Assembly: GCF_018596335.1 (NCBI RefSeq)
Contig: NZ_JAHEPS010000013.1
Coordinates: 1 to 53,763, forward strand
DNA length: 53,763 nucleotides
Reading direction: 5' to 3'
Source of the DNA: Shewanella jiangmenensis
GTDB taxonomy: Bacteria; Pseudomonadota; Gammaproteobacteria; Enterobacterales; Shewanellaceae
Part shown: positions 42,250 to 49,945 of the stretch, piece after piece
How positions within the stretch are numbered: position 1 is the first letter of the stretch
Layout: each line of letters begins with the position of its first letter
Made by a program: the position numbers and the translations under genes
The notes under the pieces: model-generated
Told to the model about the DNA's origin: nothing
The model's input: only the letters and a program-made list of their open reading frames with translations
Database searches by the model: none

Positions 42250-42852
42250 ATGCCGTTACCTTTGTTGTGGATTGGAGGTGTTGCCGTGGGCGCTCTGGCC
42301 CTTGCCGATGCGCGGGAGTCGCGGCGTAATTTGCAGCGCGAGCGTTTGCTTGGCCGCACCGAGCTTGAGCACAAAGGCCGCGCCGCCGTGCTGCATCCAA
42401 GCACCTGGCAGACAGGTGGCAGCACCTCTGTGCCCAAGCCCGGCGCGCTGATGTGCTGCTATGTGTATGGGGTGATTGAACACACCGGCATTTATCTGGG
42501 TGATGGCCAAATCGCCGAGCTGCATGGCTCAGGGCTTATTCGCGCCGTGTCGGCAAACCGCTTTTTGCATGGCCGCACCGGCAGCCAGATTTTTGTGGCC
42601 GCTGACGCAAGGCACCAGTGCCTTGCCGTTGAGGATGCCGCAAAACGCGGCGCAGATGCGCTGTTTCAGTACCGGGACTATGATTTGCTCGGTAACAATT
42701 GTCACCGCTTTGTCTGGTACTGTATTTCCGGCGAAGACAGGGAAGTGGGCGGTTTCAGCGAGCTTAACGAGCTGGTGGCGCGCTTTTATGGCAAAGCCCT
42801 TTATTGGGACGAAGCACGCTGGGAGCGCCGCTGCTTTGCACCGGATGCATAG
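42250..42852 (+). CDS. LRAT-like (NlpC/P60-superfamily) protein
   Basis: 200-residue protein with an N-terminal hydrophobic helix (about 2-19), probably a membrane anchor. The catalytic pattern of lecithin:retinol acyltransferase-like permuted papain folds is present: H78 in VIEHTGIYLGDG, H92 in ELHG, and C151 in NNCHRFVWYC. Such proteins are acyltransferases, phospholipases or peptidases; no bacterial substrate can be assigned. ATG at 42250 is chosen for GGAG six bases upstream. It is followed by a 17-bp repeat array and faces fabH-like across a terminator. Confidence 0.78.
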   Translation: MPLPLLWIGGVAVGALALADARESRRNLQRERLLGRTELEHKGRAAVLHPSTWQTGGSTSVPKPGALMCCYVYGVIEHTGIYLGDGQIAELHGSGLIRAVSANRFLHGRTGSQIFVAADARHQCLAVEDAAKRGADALFQYRDYDLLGNNCHRFVWYCISGEDREVGGFSELNELVARFYGKALYWDEARWERRCFAPDA

Positions 42853-42871
42853 TGCTCGCAGCGGATGCACT

Positions 42872-43007
42872 TTGCACCGAAAGCCGCTTTAAACCGCAAG
42901 CTGCTTTGAACCAAAAGCCACTTTGAATCGGAAGCTAATTTGAACCGAAAGCCACTTTGAATCGGAAGCTAATTTGAACCGAAAGCCGCGTTGAACCAAA
43001 CGGAAGG
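42872..43007. repeat. 17-bp tandem repeat, about 8 copies
   Basis: Copies start at 42872, 42889, 42906, 42923, 42940, 42957, 42974 and 42991. Two alternating variants (TTGAACCGAAAGCCACT and TTGAATCGGAAGCTAAT) form a 34-bp higher-order unit in the middle, repeated exactly twice. There are no spacers, so it is not CRISPR. Confidence 0.92.
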
Positions 43008-43041
43008 TAAAACGCGGCTAAACAAATTTTGGCTAAATAAA

Positions 43042-43061
43042 AAGCCACCCTAAGGTGGCTT
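43042..43061 (-). terminator. Terminator after the FabH-like gene
   Basis: AAGCCACC (43042-43049), loop CTAA, GGTGGCTT (43054-43061), with T-rich sequence following on the minus strand. Confidence 0.8.
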
Positions 43062-43112
43062 CATGAAGCGGGTTAAACCTCGCAGAATTCTCAATAAGCT
43101 AAATTTTACAAT

Positions 43113-43163
43113 CGCTTATTTGCAGAAGTCGTTTATTTGCAAAGGCCGTTTATTTGCAAAAGT
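43113..43163. repeat. 17-bp tandem repeat x3 across the fabH-like stop
   Basis: CGCTTATTTGCAGAAGT, CGTTTATTTGCAAAGGC and CGTTTATTTGCAAAAGT at 43113, 43130 and 43147. The last copy contains the stop codon and final codons (FCK-stop) of the synthase gene, so each copy is a duplicate of the gene's 3' end. Confidence 0.9.
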
Positions 43164-44214
43164 AATTGACTGCGCGGCGCACCAGCTCCACACCGGTTTG
43201 GTCGCATGGCGGCAGCTCAGCGTCCGATACTGTTACCGGCGTTACCCGCTCGCCCCATTTGAGCAGCAGCGCCGCCGAGGTCAGGCCGGCACCAAAGGCG
43301 CAGGACAAAATGGTATCGTTAGGCTTAATCAGACCTTTTTCCAGCGCATCGCAGATGGCGATAGGAATGGTTGCCGCCGAGGTGTTGCCGTAATTGGCAA
43401 TGTTCACAAAGGCTTTTTCCTTTGGAATACGCATTTTGCTCACCAGGGTATCAATAATGCGCTCGTTGGCCTGATGGGGAATAACCAAGTCCACATCGTC
43501 TTTATCGACACCGCATTTTTCCAGCACCTGGGCACTCAGTCTGCCCATGCCGTTAATGGCGCGCTTGAAGATTTCCTGGCCATCAAACTGGATGTAAAAG
43601 TCCAGAGACTCGGCACTGAATCTGTCCATGGCGGTACCAAAACCGGCTTTGAGGATATCCCGGCCGTCCGGGTCGTTGTTGAGCTCATAGCCGAGCACGC
43701 CGCCTGGAATATCACTTGCTTCTACGACTACGGCGCCGGCGCCGTCACCAAAGAGGACGGCAGTTTCGCGGCGAGACCAGTCCAAATAGAAGGTCAGGCG
43801 CTCGGCGCCCACCACCAGGACTTTTTTGCACTGACCGCTTTTGATTTGCGAGCTGGCAAGGCCAAGACCGTAGAGGAAACCTGAGCAGGCGGCGTTGATA
43901 TCAAACGCGGCGCACTGGGCACCCACATTGGCCTGCACTGTGGAGGCGATGTTGGGGATCAGGGTGTCCGGGCTCGCGGTGGCCAGAATGATCATGTCCA
44001 GCTCACTGCCGTCGATCCCGGCAGCGGCGAGGGCACGCTTGGCCGCGACGCTGGCAAGCTCAGAGGTATTAACATGGCTGACATGGCGCTGACTGATGCC
44101 GGTTCTGGGTTTGATCCATTCATCGGAAGTATCGATAAAGGTGGCCAGATCGTGGTTGGTCAGCACGGCAGGAGGAACGCATTTTCCCCAACCGGTAATG
44201 GTGGCGTACTGCAT
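43150..44214 (-). CDS. Beta-ketoacyl-ACP synthase III (FabH-like)
   Basis: 354-residue condensing enzyme of the thiolase fold. The catalytic triad is visible: C110 in NAACSGFLYG, histidine in VIPHQANERI, and asparagine in NYGNTSAAT. It is longer than the housekeeping FabH (about 317 aa) through a C-terminal extension. It is not in a fab gene cluster, so it is more likely a second KAS III with special acyl primer use than the sole FabH. A GAGAGA ribosome site precedes the ATG. The gene end is embedded in a tandem repeat. Confidence 0.88.
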   Translation of the reverse strand: MQYATITGWGKCVPPAVLTNHDLATFIDTSDEWIKPRTGISQRHVSHVNTSELASVAAKRALAAAGIDGSELDMIILATASPDTLIPNIASTVQANVGAQCAAFDINAACSGFLYGLGLASSQIKSGQCKKVLVVGAERLTFYLDWSRRETAVLFGDGAGAVVVEASDIPGGVLGYELNNDPDGRDILKAGFGTAMDRFSAESLDFYIQFDGQEIFKRAINGMGRLSAQVLEKCGVDKDDVDLVIPHQANERIIDTLVSKMRIPKEKAFVNIANYGNTSAATIPIAICDALEKGLIKPNDTILSCAFGAGLTSAALLLKWGERVTPVTVSDAELPPCDQTGVELVRRAVNYFCK

Positions 44215-44229
44215 ATAAATCTCTCAAAC

Positions 44230-44257
44230 AAAAAAGGCAGAGCCCGAGGCCTGCCTT
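44230..44257 (-). terminator. Terminator after the GntR gene
   Basis: AAGGCAG (44234-44240) and CTGCCTT (44251-44257) with a ten-base loop; the minus strand continues with a T-run. It separates the regulator from the FabH-like gene. Confidence 0.7.
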
Positions 44258-44301
44258 GTATTTCGACAACAAAGCTTATGGCTAAAGCGTGTCGTCCTTG
44301 A

Positions 44302-44973
44302 TTATTTCACCTGCTCGGCGACCAGGTCACGAATGGCGCCGGCGGCGTGCAGAATATGCTCGCGCAGCAGGGCTACGGCCTTGTCGGTTTGCTTTTGCTT
44401 ACAGTAACTCAGCAAATCGCGGTGATCCTGCTCAGCCCGGGGAATGCCTCCGGTCAGCAGCAACTGCAGGCGGATATAACGGTCACAGTTGGTATTCAAG
44501 CCGTGCACCACTTCCAGAGTGTGGGGACGGTTGGCGGCCTGGTACAAGGTGGTGTGGAACTTGGTATTCAGTTCGGCCCAGCTGCCAATGGCATCTTCCT
44601 GTTTAAAGGCTGATTCCAGTTGCTCCAGTACCTTTTCCGCCTGGATAAGGTCCTCATCTTGCAGATTCGGGATGGCTTTTGCAAGCAGATCTGTCTCAAT
44701 CAGGGCTCTGAGTTCGAACAATTCGGTCACCTGCGCCGCCGACAGCTCGGTGGCAGTGGCGCCCTTGTGGGCCTCGAATTTCACCAGACCTTCGGCTTCG
44801 AGTTGCAGCAGGGCTTCGCGTACCGGAATACGGCTGACGTTCAGCTCCTCGGCCAGGGCGCTTTGGCGCAGTGGCTCACCGGCGGCAATTTCACCGGAGA
44901 GGATCTTTTCCCTGAGAACCTCTACCACAACCTGAGTACGGGTTTTATGAACGATTGGCGTGTGTCGACTCAT
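44302..44973 (-). CDS. GntR-family regulator with FCD domain
   Basis: 223-residue transcription factor. A winged helix-turn-helix (about 10-75; LRQSALAEELNVSRIPVREA) is followed by an all-helical FCD ligand domain (about 85-210) with metal-type histidines. ATG at 44973 is used (MSRHTPIVHK), the longer frame being unsupported. It is downstream of and on the same strand as the hydroxyproline genes, so it is probably their regulator, responding to a pathway intermediate. Palindrome CCGATA-N6-TATCGG (44988-45005) lies in its own promoter. Alternative: it regulates something else nearby. Confidence 0.9.
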   Translation of the reverse strand: MSRHTPIVHKTRTQVVVEVLREKILSGEIAAGEPLRQSALAEELNVSRIPVREALLQLEAEGLVKFEAHKGATATELSAAQVTELFELRALIETDLLAKAIPNLQDEDLIQAEKVLEQLESAFKQEDAIGSWAELNTKFHTTLYQAANRPHTLEVVHGLNTNCDRYIRLQLLLTGGIPRAEQDHRDLLSYCKQKQTDKAVALLREHILHAAGAIRDLVAEQVK

Positions 44974-44987
44974 TTTTATACTGGATA

Positions 44988-45005
44988 CCGATATATTTTT
45001 ATCGG
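44988..45005. promoter_or_regulatory. Inverted repeat before the GntR gene
   Basis: CCGATA (44988-44993) and TATCGG (45000-45005) separated by six bases, 15 bp before the regulator's start codon; a possible autoregulatory operator. Confidence 0.3.
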
Positions 45006-45096
45006 CTAAGATTACCGCCAAAGAATGCATAAATAAAGGGAAACCATGGGTTTCCCTTTATCATTTTACTCAAGAGTCTTGCTAAAGCGCGGGTGT

Positions 45097-46644
45097 TTAA
45101 AACCGCTTTAGTCGGCTTGAGTCAGACCTGAGTGCCGAAGGCAGCAGCACCTCGGGCATATTTTGGTAACAGATGGGGCGCACAAAGCGTTTCATCGCTT
45201 CAGTGCCAACCGAGGTCGAGCGGCTGTCGGTGCTGGCAGGATAGGGGCCGCCGTGATTCATGGCGCGGGCCACTTCAACACCGGTGGGCATTTGATTAAA
45301 CATGATGCGTCCCACCTTAAAACTGAGGCGGCTTATAAGCGCGGCATAGGCCTCTACTTCCTCCAACAGCCCATGAATACTTGCCGTGAGTTGCCCCGGC
45401 AGGGCATTGATGAGCTCGACAAGCTCCTCCTGTGAGTCGCACACCACGACCAGCGCGAAGGGGCCAAAGATTTCCTCAAGCAGCGCGGGCTTTTGCATGA
45501 TGTTGGCGGCGCTGATTTTGGCAAGGAGCGGCCTGCTTTGGTGCGCGGCCGATGCGGCCTGACCCTGGGCAATAATTTCCATCTCGGGCAGCATGGCTTC
45601 TACTGCATGATTGAAGGCGGCGCAAATGCCGCCGCTCAGCATAGGCGCGGCGCGCTGGGCGCTTACGTTTTCGGCAAGGGCTGCAATGTAGGCGTCAAGC
45701 CCCGGGCCTTTTTGGGTGATGATGAGCCCAGGACTTGTGCAAAACTGGCCATGGCCCATCATCATCGAATTGACCTGCAAACTTGCAAGCTCGCCAAAGT
45801 CCCGTGCAAGTTTGCCCGGCAAAATAAGCTGCGGATTCACCGAGCCAAGCTCGCCATAAAATGGAATGGGCTCGGGGCGAAGGGCGCAGCGGTCTGCCAG
45901 AATGCGGCCAACTTTAAGTGAGCCGGTAAAGCCCACCGCCTTAACCAGTGGATGCTCTACCAGTGCGACAGACAGGGCTGGCGCCTTGCCCTGCAACAGC
46001 GAAAACAGCCCCTTTGGCATAGCGCACTGGTCGATGGCGCGCGCAATCGCGCGGCTCACCAGCTCGCTGGTGCCCGGGTGCGCAGGATGCCCTTTGACGA
46101 TAACAGTGCAGCCTGCGGCAAGGGCAGAGGCGGTATCGCCGCCGCCGGTTGAAAAGGCAAGCGGGAAGTTGGACGCGCCAAATACCGCCACAACCCCGAG
46201 CGGCAACTGGCCAAGCCTGAGCTCAGGCTTTGGCAGTGGCGTGCGCTCGGGATTGGCGTCATCCATCAAAAGCGGATCGTATGGCGCGTTCAGGACGGTA
46301 GCAAACAGTCTTAACTGGCCTGCGGTTCGGCCAAGCTCGCCGCGAATGCGGGCTTCCGGCAAGCCGGATTCGAGCATGGCCATGGGCACGATTTGCCCGG
46401 CATCCTTTTCAAGCTCGGATGCGATGGCATCAAGAAACGCGGCGCGCTCGGCGTCAGATTTTTGCTGATAGGCCCAGAAAGCCTCGCTCGCGGCACGGGC
46501 GGCGGCATCGACATCGTCGGCGTCTGCCTCGGCAAAGCGCTCGGGAAGCTGCTCGTTGGTTTGCGGGTTAACGCGGGCAAAGCCCGCTTCTTTACCCTGC
46601 CATTGATGGCCGAAAAAGTGTAGGCCACAAAGGTTGGTTGTCAT
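45097..46644 (-). CDS. 2,5-dioxovalerate (alpha-ketoglutarate semialdehyde) dehydrogenase
   Basis: 515-residue NAD(P)-dependent aldehyde dehydrogenase. The active-site cysteine is C302 (GHGQFCTSPG) and the general base is E265 (FYGELGSVNP); these variant motifs are typical of the alpha-ketoglutarate semialdehyde dehydrogenase branch. GSLKVGR forms the cofactor loop. It would oxidise 2,5-dioxopentanoate to 2-oxoglutarate, the last step of hydroxyproline breakdown. It begins 25 bases after the epimerase gene and is the last structural gene of the minus-strand operon. Confidence 0.9.
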   Translation of the reverse strand: MTTNLCGLHFFGHQWQGKEAGFARVNPQTNEQLPERFAEADADDVDAAARAASEAFWAYQQKSDAERAAFLDAIASELEKDAGQIVPMAMLESGLPEARIRGELGRTAGQLRLFATVLNAPYDPLLMDDANPERTPLPKPELRLGQLPLGVVAVFGASNFPLAFSTGGGDTASALAAGCTVIVKGHPAHPGTSELVSRAIARAIDQCAMPKGLFSLLQGKAPALSVALVEHPLVKAVGFTGSLKVGRILADRCALRPEPIPFYGELGSVNPQLILPGKLARDFGELASLQVNSMMMGHGQFCTSPGLIITQKGPGLDAYIAALAENVSAQRAAPMLSGGICAAFNHAVEAMLPEMEIIAQGQAASAAHQSRPLLAKISAANIMQKPALLEEIFGPFALVVVCDSQEELVELINALPGQLTASIHGLLEEVEAYAALISRLSFKVGRIMFNQMPTGVEVARAMNHGGPYPASTDSRSTSVGTEAMKRFVRPICYQNMPEVLLPSALRSDSSRLKRF

Positions 46645-46669
46645 TGTTTATCCTTGTTTTTGAAGGCGT

Positions 46670-47671
46670 TTACACCACCTGAAAGCCATACGCATAGGGG
46701 TCGGCATCATCTACTGTAATGGCATTTTGGCCAAACACCCGTGCCCAGCCCTGAATGCTCGGGCGGATAGCATCATAGTCGCCGACCTTGGTGGCCGACT
46801 CGATGCGGCCGATAAACTGGCTGCCGATAATGCTTTCGTGGGTGTAGCTGTCGCCGACCTTGAGTTTGCCGCGGGCATAAAGCTGCGCAAGCCGTGCACT
46901 GGTGCCGGTGCCGCAGGGTGAACGATCGATTGCCTTATCACCATAAAACACCGCATTGGCGCCATCGGAGCCTTCGCTGATGGTATCGCCGGTCCATAGC
47001 ACATGGCTTATGCCGCGCACTGTCGAATCGTTGGGATGAACGCAGTTTAAGGTTTCGTGGGCGACCTGACGCACAATCGGGCTCCAGCGCAGAATGTCGG
47101 CGGCGCTCCAGTGGCGAAGGCCGGGGAAGTTTTCCTGCGGATCGACAATCACGTAGTAATTGCCGCCGTAGGACACATCCACCTTGAGGGTGCCAAGGCC
47201 CGGGATATCAAGAATCGCGTCTTTGTGGGCAAGGTAGGCAGGCACGTTATAAATGCGTACCCAATCGACCTTGGCGCCGGTTTGCTGATAATCAATCTCG
47301 ATTTGACCGGCCGGTACGTCCAGCACCAGTTTGCCAGGGGTTCTGGGCTTCAAAAGGCCGGTTTCAATCGCTGCCGTAATGGTGCCTATGGTGCCGTGGC
47401 CGCACATGGGCAGGCAGCCGCTGGTCTCGATAAACAAAATAGCGGCGTCGGCATTGTCAGAGCAGGGCGGGTAGAGAAAAGAGCCCGACATCATGTCGTG
47501 GCCGCGGGGCTCAAACATCAATGCCTTGCGGATCCAGTCGTGGTTGGCGAGAAAATCCTGGCGTTTTTCACTCATGGTGCGGCCGGCAAGATGCGGGTGG
47601 CCACTGGTGACCAGCCGCACAGGATTACCGCAGGTATGGGCATCAACGCAGAAAAATGTGCCTTTAATCAT
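46670..47671 (-). CDS. 4-hydroxyproline 2-epimerase
   Basis: 333-residue proline-racemase-family enzyme. Both catalytic cysteines are present: C90 in PMCGHGT and C253 in RSPCGTGT. Two cysteines mark racemase/epimerase activity and the context points to trans-4-hydroxy-L-proline to cis-4-hydroxy-D-proline. Length equals known epimerases. It is second in the minus-strand operon, between the DHDPS-family gene and the aldehyde dehydrogenase gene. Proline racemase itself is a less likely alternative. Confidence 0.9.
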   Translation of the reverse strand: MIKGTFFCVDAHTCGNPVRLVTSGHPHLAGRTMSEKRQDFLANHDWIRKALMFEPRGHDMMSGSFLYPPCSDNADAAILFIETSGCLPMCGHGTIGTITAAIETGLLKPRTPGKLVLDVPAGQIEIDYQQTGAKVDWVRIYNVPAYLAHKDAILDIPGLGTLKVDVSYGGNYYVIVDPQENFPGLRHWSAADILRWSPIVRQVAHETLNCVHPNDSTVRGISHVLWTGDTISEGSDGANAVFYGDKAIDRSPCGTGTSARLAQLYARGKLKVGDSYTHESIIGSQFIGRIESATKVGDYDAIRPSIQGWARVFGQNAITVDDADPYAYGFQVV

Positions 47672-47729
47672 GTCCTTTGAGCTCCACTGATATTGTTATT
47701 CTGGCTCTTGTTCTTAAGGTGTGGGCGAG

Positions 47730-48644
47730 TTAGTTGTACTTGCTGAGATCCAGGCGTTTCGCCATGGCTTCGCCGACCACTTTTTCAACATAGGCGCGCT
47801 CGTCATCGATAAGCGTCATCCGCGGCATACGCACGTTTTCGCTGCCACGGCCAGCCAGCTGCTCGGCAAACTTGATGCACTGCACCAGGGTTGGAATAGT
47901 ATCGAGGCGCAGCAGCGGCATAAACCAGCGGTAGATTTCGCGGGCTTCTTCAATGCGACCGGCGCGTGCGAGCCTATACAGGGTCACAGACTCGCGGGGG
48001 AACACGTTGGTCAGGCCGGAGATCCAGCCGGTGGCACCAAGCAGAATGGATTCAAGGGCGATATCGTCCACACCGCAGAACAGGGTAAAGCGGTCGCCAA
48101 AGCGGCTTTGCAGCTCAGTCAGGCGGCGGGTGTCGGTGGTGGACTCTTTGATGGCGACAATGTTTGGCTCTTTCGCGAGTACGGCGGTCATTTCAAGGTC
48201 GATATCCACGCCGTAGCTGACCGGGTTGTTGTAAATCATGATTGGCAGCTGGGTTGCGCGCGCCACCATCTGGTAATGGGTGATCACTTCACGTTTGGTG
48301 CCACGGTACACCACGGCTGGCAGCAGCATTACGCCATCCACGCCTATGGCTTCAACGTCTTTCACATATTGCATCGCAAGCGGGGCGGTGTTTTCGGTGC
48401 AGCCGGCAATCACAGGGATCCGGCCTTTTACCACGCTGACGGTATGCTTGAGAAAGGCGCGCTTTTCATCGGCACTCAACGAAGCGTTTTCGCCGATGGT
48501 GCCAAGGGCAATGATGCCGTCGATGCCGTCTGCTATCAGCTGCTCCAGCATGCGGGTGTTGGAGTCAAAATTGATGCAGCCATCGTCGTTGAATTGGGTG
48601 GAAATTGCCGGATACACGCCTTGCCAGTTAACTTTCATGTTCAA
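47730..48644 (-). CDS. DHDPS-family deaminase (pyrroline-4-hydroxy-2-carboxylate deaminase)
   Basis: 304-residue class-I aldolase-fold protein of the dihydrodipicolinate synthase family. Schiff-base lysine K166 (IVAIKEST) and tyrosine Y138 (MIYNNP) are present, as is the GTIGENASLS loop near 48. In hydroxyproline operons this family deaminates 1-pyrroline-4-hydroxy-2-carboxylate to 2,5-dioxopentanoate. True DapA is less likely here. It is first in the minus-strand operon. ATG at 48644 or 48638 (MKVNWQ) are both possible. The divergent operon starts 225 bases away. Confidence 0.85.
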   Translation of the reverse strand: MNMKVNWQGVYPAISTQFNDDGCINFDSNTRMLEQLIADGIDGIIALGTIGENASLSADEKRAFLKHTVSVVKGRIPVIAGCTENTAPLAMQYVKDVEAIGVDGVMLLPAVVYRGTKREVITHYQMVARATQLPIMIYNNPVSYGVDIDLEMTAVLAKEPNIVAIKESTTDTRRLTELQSRFGDRFTLFCGVDDIALESILLGATGWISGLTNVFPRESVTLYRLARAGRIEEAREIYRWFMPLLRLDTIPTLVQCIKFAEQLAGRGSENVRMPRMTLIDDERAYVEKVVGEAMAKRLDLSKYN

Positions 48645-48760
48645 ACCTCAGATATGTCTTGTTTTCTTTATGTTGGATCAGCTGTGACTCAGAGCTGTGA
48701 CACGGGACCTGCGCCGCCGTGCACAAAAACCTGCAGTCAAGGTTGAGATAAGTTATAGTA

Positions 48761-48774
48761 TATTGTATACAATA
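48761..48774. promoter_or_regulatory. Perfect palindrome TATTGTATACAATA
   Basis: Fourteen-base perfect palindrome in the region between the divergent hydroxyproline operons. A second site, TATTGCATACATTA (48835-48848, 12 of 14 matching), lies 60 bases on. Probable operator for the GntR/FCD regulator. Confidence 0.6.
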
Positions 48775-48834
48775 AAGCAATGGCGAAAAAACACAGATCT
48801 CAGATTATTTGGATAAGAGATAAGTGTCACTATA

Positions 48835-48848
48835 TATTGCATACATTA
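48835..48848. promoter_or_regulatory. Second operator-like site
   Basis: TATTGCATACATTA, matching the palindrome at 48761 at 12 of 14 positions. The 17 bases 48834-48850 recur exactly (reverse complement) at 33605-33621. Confidence 0.45.
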
Positions 48849-48869
48849 TTAAAAGAGAATGACCGCTCC

Positions 48870-49937
48870 ATGGCAACCCTACAACAGCGACACCCTTTAA
48901 CGCTGCCCAAGCTTGGCGATGAGCAGCGCGCGGCCTACCGACAAATCACTACCCTGGATGCTCACACCGAAGGGGAGCCACTTCGGATTATCACCTCGGG
49001 TTATCCGTCGGTGCCCGGTGACTCCATGCTGGCAAAACGCCAGTATCTGCAGGCGCATCTGGATGATTACCGTAAGCTTTTGATGTTTGAGCCCCGCGGC
49101 CATGCCGATATGTATGGCGCGCTTATCACCGAGCCTGTGACATCCGGCGCCGATTTTGGCGTGCTGTTTTTACATAACGAAGGCTATTCCAGCATGTGTG
49201 GCCATGCGGTGCTGGCCCTTGCCACCGTGTACTGTGAGACCGGTGCCATTCCCATGCCGGGAGGTGTGGCTGAAATTGGTATAGACGCGCCGGCGGGGTT
49301 TATTCGCGCCCGCGCCGAGCGTGACGCCGAGGGTAAAATCCGCGCCAGTTTTATCAATGTGCCGTCCTTTGCTGAGGCGCTGGATTTAACCGTGGAGGTG
49401 CCGGGCATAGGTGCCGTCAGCTTTGATATCGGTTTTGGCGGCGCCTATTACGCCTATGTGGATGCGGATATTTTGGGGCTGGACTGCTCGCCGGAAAATG
49501 TCAGCCAGCTGATAGATTGGGGCAGGTGGATAAAGCAGGCGGTGATGGCTAAGTTCGCTATCCGGCATCCGCTCGAAGCCGATTTAAGCTTTTTATATGG
49601 CACCATTTTTACGTCCGCTAAGGTGTCGGTGCCCGGCGCCCATTCACGGCATGTGTGCATTTTTGCCGATGGCGAGGTTGACCGCTCGCCCACCGGCACC
49701 GGCGTCGCGGGGAGGATTGCGCTGCTTTATGCAAAAGGTGGCGTATCACTCAATCAGCCTTTGTTGATTGAAAGCATCGTGGGCGGACAGATGATGGTTG
49801 AAGCCATCGACAGCAGCGATTTTTACGGTAAAAGCGCCGTCATCCCAAGGGTATCGGGCCGGGCCTTTATTACCGGTGAGCATCGATTTTTGCTCCATCC
49901 GGACGATATTTTTCAAACCGGCTTCTTGCTGCGCTGA
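48870..49937 (+). CDS. trans-3-hydroxy-L-proline dehydratase-like (proline racemase family)
   Basis: 355-residue member of the proline racemase family. The first catalytic cysteine is kept (C110, SSMCGHAV) but the second position is threonine (T275, DRSPTGTG). In this family Cys/Thr is the signature of trans-3-hydroxy-L-proline dehydratase, which makes pyrroline-2-carboxylate; Cys/Cys enzymes are epimerases. So it is unlikely to duplicate the epimerase at 46670. ATG at 48870 (MATLQQ) is used; the longer frame runs back through the operator region. It is nine bases before the flavoprotein gene. The reductase that would finish the route to proline is not in the window. Confidence 0.82.
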   Translation: MATLQQRHPLTLPKLGDEQRAAYRQITTLDAHTEGEPLRIITSGYPSVPGDSMLAKRQYLQAHLDDYRKLLMFEPRGHADMYGALITEPVTSGADFGVLFLHNEGYSSMCGHAVLALATVYCETGAIPMPGGVAEIGIDAPAGFIRARAERDAEGKIRASFINVPSFAEALDLTVEVPGIGAVSFDIGFGGAYYAYVDADILGLDCSPENVSQLIDWGRWIKQAVMAKFAIRHPLEADLSFLYGTIFTSAKVSVPGAHSRHVCIFADGEVDRSPTGTGVAGRIALLYAKGGVSLNQPLLIESIVGGQMMVEAIDSSDFYGKSAVIPRVSGRAFITGEHRFLLHPDDIFQTGFLLR

Positions 49938-49945
49938 GGTGTGGG

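Noticed and set aside
42872..43007. Possible CRISPR array
   Set aside because: Units are contiguous 17-mers without spacers and there are no cas genes.
47721..48746. 341-codon plus-strand ORF opposite the DHDPS-family gene
   Set aside because: Antisense shadow; the minus-strand frame has complete catalytic motifs and operon context.
48780..48869. N-terminal extension of the dehydratase-like gene
   Set aside because: It would translate the operator-like region into a stretch without homology to the racemase family; ATG at 48870 fits the family start better.
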